From the NCBI GenBank assembly GCA_013115135.1, contig JABANP010000192.1, positions 27,143 through 91,142 of the forward strand: a stretch of DNA of 64,000 bases, written 5' to 3'. The DNA is from Perkinsus olseni (Eukaryota; Perkinsozoa; Perkinsida; Perkinsidae). The notes below the pieces were generated by a model. That model was not told where the DNA came from. It saw only the letters and a list, made by a program, of their open reading frames with translations, and searched no databases. Of this stretch, positions 56,834 to 64,000 are shown piece after piece. Each line of letters opens with the position of its first letter. Positions within the stretch are counted from its first letter, which is position 1. The translations under genes and the position numbers were made by a program.

Positions 56834-59800
56834 TCATTGAAAAGTCGATACTCCCGCCATCGCCAGGAAATTACTCGGAGTAAATCGCAATATATGAGGA
56901 CTGAAATTGACCCCCTTGTGAGCCGCTGCTGCCGATGCGTCGAAGCCGAGCTCCAATGGTGATGGCGGTGGCAACGTGAGCGTGCAGGGCTTGTCCAGGT
57001 GGACTCGATCCCAGAGAGACAATCTGAACAACAACTTCGTCAACTAGACCTTCATGACGAGAGCGGAGGTGACCAGAAATATCCCGGGATCGAAGTTCGA
57101 ACCCCGGCATGGTTTTTGTGATCAGCTACCACGGCGCAGAACAATTTCGTCTTGCAGAATACACAGAGCGCGCGCTTTCAAATGGTATACATCCTGCGAG
57201 CTCAATCACCATAGTAGTCGCCACGGCACTCGGAGGAGAAATTCGCACGGACGAACGCACAAGCAAGCGCAAAGTGTCATGGTATATGCTCCGCTCGCTC
57301 CATGATTGCGTTAATCAAAGGTTACAAAGGGCCATTAGAGGTCGTGCAACAGAGAATAGACTCTGCGCTTGCGATAGGAAAGACACTCACTTGCCAGTGT
57401 TGTCAGCAGGAGACCAGCTGTTCGAAGCCGTACTGAGGAGGTACAGGCATACCGTCCAGACCGTGGGGCATGCCAGCCACCGGCCACGACCACGTCAAAC
57501 AGGTCCTGAAGAAATATACTCGACACGCTAGTATACCCTCGTCAAAGATATTTCAACGGTAAGATCCCTCACTTGACGTCACAATAGATATACTTACACC
57601 GGAGCCCCTGTCGGATGGTGGCAGAGCCGCTGTCCCGTCTTTCCGCAGATCCCAACAGAGAAGCCGACCTAAGAAGGAAAGGATTCATCAATGCCAGCGG
57701 GAGACACCATCGGAGTTCACCTCCGGAGGTGCCAGCTGCCAGCTGCTCTCCACCATGCGAGAACTCCATGGACAACACTAGACCGGCGCCGGGAGGCAGA
57801 AACAGTTTACGAGCGCCTGAAAAAATGAAGCGTGGAGCCGAGATGAAGGATGCCTTTTATACTGTTGGCGCCGCATCGGAGCAAGGCGACACGTAGCATT
57901 CGGAATGAACGGAATCGTAGTCGGAGAGGGGGATCCACAGGAAACCACCATCGTCCTGAGCCACCGTTGATTTCACGCTTCGAGGTCCAGTCAGATCGAG
58001 CGTTGAAGCTCCCGAACACGGGCTTAGACAGAGCGGTATGTTGTTATGAAAAGCGACAAAGGTGGAGGTGAAAAATCGGAGTATTGAAAATAAAAGATGG
58101 GAAACACCAAAAAGCGAAAAAAGAGGACTGTTGGAGACTTACATCTCGGCGCTGCCACGTCCCAGAGCTGGATGACCTCTCCCTGAGCGACGGCCACCAT
58201 CTGGCCGCTGGGATGCCAACACATCTGGTTGAATCTACAGGTCGCACCATGTAAAGATACAGTGGGCAAAGATACGCCTCCACTCACCCGCAAGAGAGTC
58301 TCTTCCCGTGAGTATCCTCCACCAGGACTCGGAGGCAAACAGGAACGTCCGTCCGCCAGAGACGACAATCGACTCCCGACAGGTTCGCCGACGGCGCTGT
58401 CGTACACAAGTAGTATCTAAGGTCGATCCATGCACATTACGAAAAGGTCGTCTGTCGCTTACGAGAGAGGATTCCACTTTAAAGTCCACAGAGGGTTGGT
58501 CGAACCGTAGCCGCTGTAGGCCACTATTTTGCACAACTTCTCGACACCTGAGGCAGCAGACGCGCGAAATAAATCGCAGGTGAAAGATTCTTTCCGATGA
58601 TCGCAAGATTCTCCTTCGACGAGAGCGCAAGATTACTATGTAGCAATATAAAAGCATTAACCAAGACGATTGTCACGCTCAGGCGAAAAACAGTCCAAGC
58701 CAACTGGCCGATGATCACCGACGACGGGTAGCCGAGATTCGGGCGATTTGCGGTATGACCAACAACGGATTAACAGCATCCTCGTTGGATGAGCGAAGGC
58801 AACCCAAGATAGAGCAACCTACTCCACAGTGAAAGCTGGCCACGTCGAGTTCCCACAGCCAGCAGGGGACAATCGGGCGCCAAATCGATCGCGCTGACGC
58901 CGCCACCGACGGGGACGCTCTGAAATGCGGAGAATCTCGTGGCAATCGGAAGAGTGAAATCCGGCTCACGATCTTGCTTGTATGGCCACCACTGCCAGAG
59001 CTCGGCGTCGAGTTGTCGTAGTATCTGCAACCCAGGAGGCGCTGTGACAAGAATGGAAGGAGGTGCTGAATCCTATCCGACTAGTCCGACCACTTGGCGC
59101 GATGCACCCCCGTTTCCACGTCAAAAAAGTATGCATATAAAATTCGATACAAAAATAGTCGCAAATTTGCGTATGAAATTTTTACAACATTTTTTTTGAG
59201 AAATTTCTGAAGATTTCCGAATAATATTTCACTGTTTCTTTTCCACATAGCAGCAGGTGAGAATTTTCTTCCACCGTAAAAGACTCGCTGACCGCACAGT
59301 CTTACAGGTGTTTATACACGCTCGAGACAAAGCGCAAGTCCTGCGATACCAACGCCTGGGCGGCGACCTCCGAGGATGGTGGCTGACCCGGTGCTGAGGG
59401 GAGCTCCGATTGAGCATCTGAGGGGAAGAGTTGACGCTGTAGACACAAGGAAAGGACAGCCAAGAGGCGGAGCGACCGACCATGCAATAATTCATGCGTA
59501 ATTTCCTGCAGCGTGAAAGGATCTACTGGAGAGAAATCATTGCGTGCTCGAGGCGAAAAGCTTGCCAGTCTCCCAGCTCGCCAGAGCAAGTAACGAAACC
59601 GGGACAGAAAATTTCGAATCACTGACAATTTTCTCGGCGGCAGCAGCAGGAACTCTCCTTAAGGCTCTAGACTTCGCCCCGTGACGCTTGAAATGACGTT
59701 ATTGGCGCTGCGAATGGCGAAGGTATCTTCCGTTAGTATTTTATATATTTCCGGGAGACCTCCACTCAGAGTACACTACTCGACATCTACAGAGGAGCAC

Positions 59801-60466
59801 CGGTTGTGGCAGAGAGAACTTATTGACCACAGAGAGTTCCAACTTGAATCCTGTACCGATTTTCCGAGGAGAGGCAGAAAAAATCTACGCACGAAATGGT
59901 GCATAGGTGAGATAACAGAGGACGAATCTTAGGTTGAAGCGTGTTCTACCCAAGTTCCACAAGAGCACTTTGTTGCCGGCCTCGCAAGCTGCCCCGATGA
60001 TAGAGGCGTCGTTGGAGCAGGTCATGGCCGTAACGCCGGTCGAAAGGGACGGCGAGCCGGACGAGGTGGATACGGAGAGCGTGCAGACCTGAGGTCGACG
60101 TGTGAAGTGCATGAGCGAGTAAAAGATACGCCAAGATAATGAAAATCTAGACGGTTGGCATTCCTTAGTTGGATGATGCCACGGACTATGATCAACCTAA
60201 GATTCCCCTCACGCGGATCTACGGGCTCATGTGCTCTGCGACCGATAAAAGAATCCAAGGTCGACCCTGGCATTTGGCAGAATCTTCGACCTGCGTATCC
60301 TCACGAATCATTCCTATCCAGCCAGATCTACCGTATCTTTCATTCCGTCGTGCACCAGAATCAACCTCGGATACTTTCTCACCTACCTGCGGAGGCTTCC
60401 TGTCACTCACCGCCACTCGAACCTGCTTCATCGCCGCGAACTTAGCACTGGTAGCCACCCTATGAG
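56834..60466 (-). CDS. WD40-repeat protein (multi-exon, boundaries uncertain)
   Basis: Several minus-strand exons each carry WD40-like blades. They are TAMTCSNDASIIGAACEAGN followed by KVLLWNLG (59950 to about 60146), SAIDLAPDCPLLAVGTRRG followed by QLSLW (about 58840-59035), NQMCWHPSGQMVAVAQGEVI followed by QLWDV (about 58146-58260), LSMEFSHGGEQLAAGTSGGE (about 57700-57778) and a last NFSPHILRFTPSNFLAMAG (about 56845-56930). An all-helical exon lies between the first two blades (59302-59610, RNFLSRFRYLLWRAGRLASF). The N-terminus may be at about 60458 (MATSAKFAAMKQVRVAVSDR). Splice donors fit at 59949 and 58145. I cannot name the subfamily. A scaffold role is inferred from the fold. Confidence 0.6.
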
Positions 60467-60479
60467 GCAGAGTATCCGA

Positions 60480-61370
60480 CAGCAGCGGCAGAGACGAGCA
60501 CTGGACAATCTAAGGACAGGGAGAGGGCAGGCTGCGGCGATCGGTTATTGGGTCGGTTGTCCCAACGCCCATGTATGGAGGGACGCCCTGTCGGTGAATC
60601 CCCCCTGGTCGTATTCACGGCGCAGCTACTCGACTAAGAGTAGGTCACTAATACCATAACTTGCCCAATTCCGCGCAAATTTCGTGGTAAGGCTCAGTCT
60701 ACGGTCGGCTGTACCACCCCAAGGGAGAAGACGACCCCAGACAGCCGGAAGAAAAAATCTTCGGTGGTCATGCTAGCGACATGGGAGTCTCAAAATTGCG
60801 ATGTCGATAGTATCTTGTTTTTCATAAGTCGCATGATTCGACTTGCTTCTTTTCATCCCACCATCAGCCTAAGATTCCTACGTTCTTCGAAGACCAGCTG
60901 GTAACGTTTCGTTCCTCTGAGCTCTCTCTGCTCCGCTTGCCCGTAGAATGGGAGCTTCCGGTGGTCTCGAAAAGACTTCCGTACGCCTCCGGCGGCGAGT
61001 AGGCGTCCACTGTGTAAACAACTGCACAAGAATCTTTGTCAATTGCGCACAGCGAAGAATATCTTTCTACAGTTGCTAGCTGGGACTTGATACGCTAACT
61101 CAGCCTCGGACTTCGTCATCTGATTCTGCCAAGCATACATCTCGGCTTGCTCCACCGAAGCCTGGGAACCTAGACGCGCACGCGGAAGATTTTCAAAGAT
61201 ACTCCCTGGTCACTGCTACGCACTTGCAAGACTGTGCGGAATCAGCCCGGTGGTGTCAATGAGCTGCACTCGTGCCTGCCGAATATGGGATCAGATAACA
61301 ATACCACCCGTTGAGGAACAGCAAGATTGCAAGATTCCGAGTTTGCCTACCGGGAATCCTATCTGAGTGG
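60480..61370 (-). other. Spacer with one possible minus-strand exon
   Basis: At about 61060-61190 a minus-strand frame reads LGSQASVEQAEMYAWQNQMT and on to AYQVPASNC, with protein-like composition but no domain. Otherwise I see no gene. Confidence 0.3.
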
Positions 61371-62160
61371 TCAGGGATATCTGACTTGACGAAGACACGA
61401 AAGCTTGGAAGAGGTCAAACGCCCTCTGCGTGGCTCGAACCTGCGCACCGAATAATTGCAGGGGACTCCAAGGGCGCGGTCGAACCAGAACAGAAATACT
61501 GTGCTGACTACCGAAGAGACCGTCAGTTCTGTCTCTACTGCCCGTACCGTGACCGACAGTCTGTAACGGGCGGTCTGGCAGAATACTGAACGCTCTGATC
61601 GGTACTGAGTCGAACCGATAGGCAACAGGTTGTTCATGCGAGGCATCCCTGAGGTCCTCTGCGAGCACACGTTCACATCGAGAGACCTCTGAAGCTATCG
61701 AGAAGGGTGCGGTCGCGAAGGGACTCACCGGGCATTTGTAGGCCGGGTCTTGATAGAAGCGGTGCCATAGTTTACTGTCACCAGTATGGTCTTTGATATC
61801 CGCTATGCTTCCAACCTGACGATTTGCGAAAGGTGTGGTATGGCAAGCACGCATGCACACAGCTACCCGTGCAAATTCAACAGCGTCACTCCGTAAAGTA
61901 ACATCTACTGTATCGACGAGCTCCTTAGTGAGACCCCTCGCTGCGTCTGTCGCCTCCACCGTTCCCTGGGCGAATAACCAGACCACCTCGGACACCTGAG
62001 GAGAGCCCTTCACTCACGCGCAGTACACTACGCTTACAATAACGGGCCAGGCTATGCTAGCTAGCTGCCATCGTAGTGCTGGGTCTGCAAAACCGATGGG
62101 GAAGCGAGCCAGCGCCTCCACGCCCAACTTCACAGCGGGAATGTCACGAGAGGCTTCCAT
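61371..62160 (-). CDS. Unknown three-exon protein of about 226 residues
   Basis: The exons on the minus strand are 62038-62160, 61729-61995 and 61371-61658, all joined in phase 0 with GT-AG borders. The first starts MEASRDIPAVKLGVEALARF at ATG 62158-62160. The second reads VSEVVWLFAQGTVEATDAAR and ends HRFYQDPAYKCP. The third reads RTSGMPRMNNLLPIGSTQYR and continues open to TGA at 61371. The first exon is only 41 codons, which is why it is easy to miss. There are weak hydrophobic stretches (LASIAWPVI, TVFLFWF) but no clear membrane segment, and four cysteines around the second junction. I do not recognise the family. The end of the third exon could instead be spliced. Confidence 0.55.
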
Positions 62161-62599
62161 TGGGCAGAACTGAGCAACTCCCCTGTGAATGCGAATCCTT
62201 CGGGCTACTTTGCACGAGGACGAGCGCTGAGTACGTCACTCATGCGAGTCTGATTGAACAGCGTCCCCTCCCCTCTCTGTTGGTCTCCCTATTAGTAGTG
62301 TTAATAAGATATCTTCATGCCAGGCTTGTCTGCGAAGAGCCGGCTTCAACCTAAGATTCCTCTCCCCACTGAACTAGACACTCGCAGGCTTCCTAGTGAG
62401 AACATGATAAGTGAAAACTTACGAAAAATGCGGAGTTGATCCAGCAGGCAATTTCGTGGCGCGCGACATCTCACAGCTCCTCGGCTTCTCCACCACTGCT
62501 GTAGGCCTTGGTCATTTCTTCGCTTCGCTCTCGCATGAGGCGACGATTGTTGTTCTTCTTACCGCACTGGTTGCCGGTGTAGTACTGGAAGCAACACGA

Positions 62600-63980
62600 G
62601 TTGCGAAAGGAGTGGTATTGACGAGCTCACCCAAAATCCCTTGTCTTTTCTATAGTCGCCGGTCAGGATCATCTTCAGCATCTCCCGACGGCCGCCAGCA
62701 GTCGAAGTCACACAGTGGACGGCAGAGTTGGGTCGGACCAGCGTCACTAAGGGAGCCCTCATGAAAAAAAGGCGGAGCGAAGCAAGAACATGCCCACATA
62801 ATATTCCCGATACCCATTGCAAGAGAACGAAATCATTTCTGCTCGACTGACAATTTCCCTCGCTCGCTTTCGACCATTTCGTCGAAATGAAGAAGCACTA
62901 GCCTCTAGGGGGCCCTCGTAAAAAGAGGCGGAGCGAAGCGCGGAACAATTCCTCGATGTTCGTCACAAGAAAGCAAAGAACCGTTGCGTCTGGCTGCTCT
63001 CTCGATCAACGGATACTCATAGCACCATCGAAAAAGGCAAAATTCTCACCTGAGTTGGCAGTAGTACGGACAGAGCGCTTCTCGCCATTCTTGGCAGTCC
63101 AAGTAAATTCACACTTCGACTCGGGTGAATTGGATACCGTAACAACGACCTCCCAATCAAGCTCCATCGTCTTGTACATCTGCAGGTCCGAGTGGCACGG
63201 CATACCTGAACAGCCGCGCATGCAGGAATCTGCGAGTTCGTAACTATCGAAATGCTGTGGTGACGGGAGGGGAGTAGAATTTTCCAGAAATTCAATAAAC
63301 TTCTGTAACTTCTACCAAGTAACCACGAAACGACAGTGGAACTGAACGAGTCGGGCCACCCCAGGAAAAGAATGGCGGGCTCTCATGAGCCCCAGAAAAA
63401 GAATGCCTTTCTGCTACAGCAGTGTGGAGCCCTCGTTAGAAAAGGGCTCTGATCTCACCGCTCTACAGCCGTATGATACGCTCGAAGCGTATGATGCTCT
63501 CCGTAGTACGAGAATTTTCGAAACTCCCAAGCCGTCCACGACTGCAAGTCGAAACCCAGTTCGCGGCGCAGTCCAATGCGTGGACAGAAAACTGGCTACC
63601 ACACGCTGCGGGCACTCAGTCCTCTCATAGGGCGCTTCCGTGTGTCGCAGGGTGGTACAAAATGGCGTGAACAAGTTAGCGCCAAAATAACAGAGAAATG
63701 CTATCCTGACTCGGTAGAACTGCTGTTGAAGAAAGTCGTCTGCCAGTCGGCCATATATCCGTAACAGCCTGCCAGCGGGTCGAAGCTGAATACTTCTGTG
63801 TAGTGGTGGAAGCGATATCGTAAATGATGTAGAGAGAAGACGTTACAGCCATGCCAAGACGCTCATCTCCACTCTCTTGTATATCATAGATCCGAGACTG
63901 GTATGGCACTATATTTGGATCTTGAATGAGTCTTACGCTCAACTTTCCGACTAATTGAGCGAAATCGCCCGGACTCATAC
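62600..63980 (-). CDS. Tentative Cys-containing secreted-type gene, partial model
   Basis: Several minus-strand exon candidates follow one another. They are a frame at 63676-63978 (SPGDFAQLVGKLSVRLIQDP), an exon at about 63046-63230 (CMRGCSGMPCHSDLQMYKTM, then CEFTWTAKNGEKRSV, donor GTGAGA) and an exon ending about 62640 (REMLKMILTGDYRKDKGFW, donor GTGAGC) that can join in phase to YYTGNQCG. The composition (paired Cys, aromatic residues) suggests an extracellular protein. The chain of exons is incomplete and may run beyond the window. No domain is recognised. Confidence 0.35.
62753..62943. repeat. Direct repeat of about 35 bp, 155 bp apart
   Basis: Bases 62753-62787 and 62908-62943 share GGGVSCCCTCRT, an A-rich run and AGGCGGAGCGAAGC. 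A weaker third trace lies near 63375-63400. Confidence 0.7.
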
Positions 63981-64000
63981 CTAGCGTTGCCGCAGGGTAA

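Noticed and set aside
57080..57120. GTTCGAACCCC resembling a tRNA T-arm
   Set aside because: Stem bases do not pair in either orientation, and no D or anticodon arm is nearby.

Overview
This window looks like nuclear DNA of an intron-rich protist. The most likely source is an alveolate close to Perkinsus. The evidence is short GT-AG introns (37-60 bases are common), genes cut into many small phase-consistent exons, UBA/LSD1-type metacaspases, a divergent EF-1alpha-class GTPase, and tandem secreted proteins of no family I recognise. TAA, TAG and TGA all act as stops. The lineage is an inference; no rRNA or spliced-leader gene is visible to settle it.

Layout. (1) 1-11 kb: three tandem plus-strand metacaspase genes, the first cut by the window edge. 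(2) 11.2-12.8 kb: one unrecognised multi-exon gene. (3) 13-28.9 kb: a repeat-rich tract with four tandem minus-strand genes for one family of small secreted proteins. Each sits in a diverged duplicon with shared 5' and 3' flanks. The tract also holds a subtilisin remnant and many odd-length palindromes. (4) 29-35 kb: minus-strand genes for a secreted subtilisin-like protease, a signal-anchored unknown protein (frameshifted here) and a small secreted protein. (5) 37.5-41 kb: a PP2C-type phosphatase. (6) 42.3-45.7 kb: a low-complexity, Ser/Glu- and Arg/Lys-rich probably nuclear protein. (7) 46-50.6 kb: decayed retrotransposon integrase fragments in three places. (8) 51-56.4 kb: an EF-1alpha/HBS1-class GTPase, a WBP4-like U1-type zinc-finger protein and an acidic protein. 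(9) 56.8-64 kb: minus-strand genes for a WD40-repeat protein, an unknown three-exon protein and a tentative secreted protein.

The gene content mixes housekeeping functions (translation GTPase, splicing-type zinc finger, WD40, PP2C) with lineage-specific expanded families (metacaspases, secreted proteins). The latter sit in the repeat-dense first half. Exon models for the metacaspases, the EF-1alpha-like gene, the WBP4-like gene and most of the PP2C were checked by hand for splice-site phase. The others are partial. The strongest unexplained signal is a large set of perfect palindromes with exactly one unpaired central base. They are often paired or clustered, and paralogous flanks show some of them arose by insertion.
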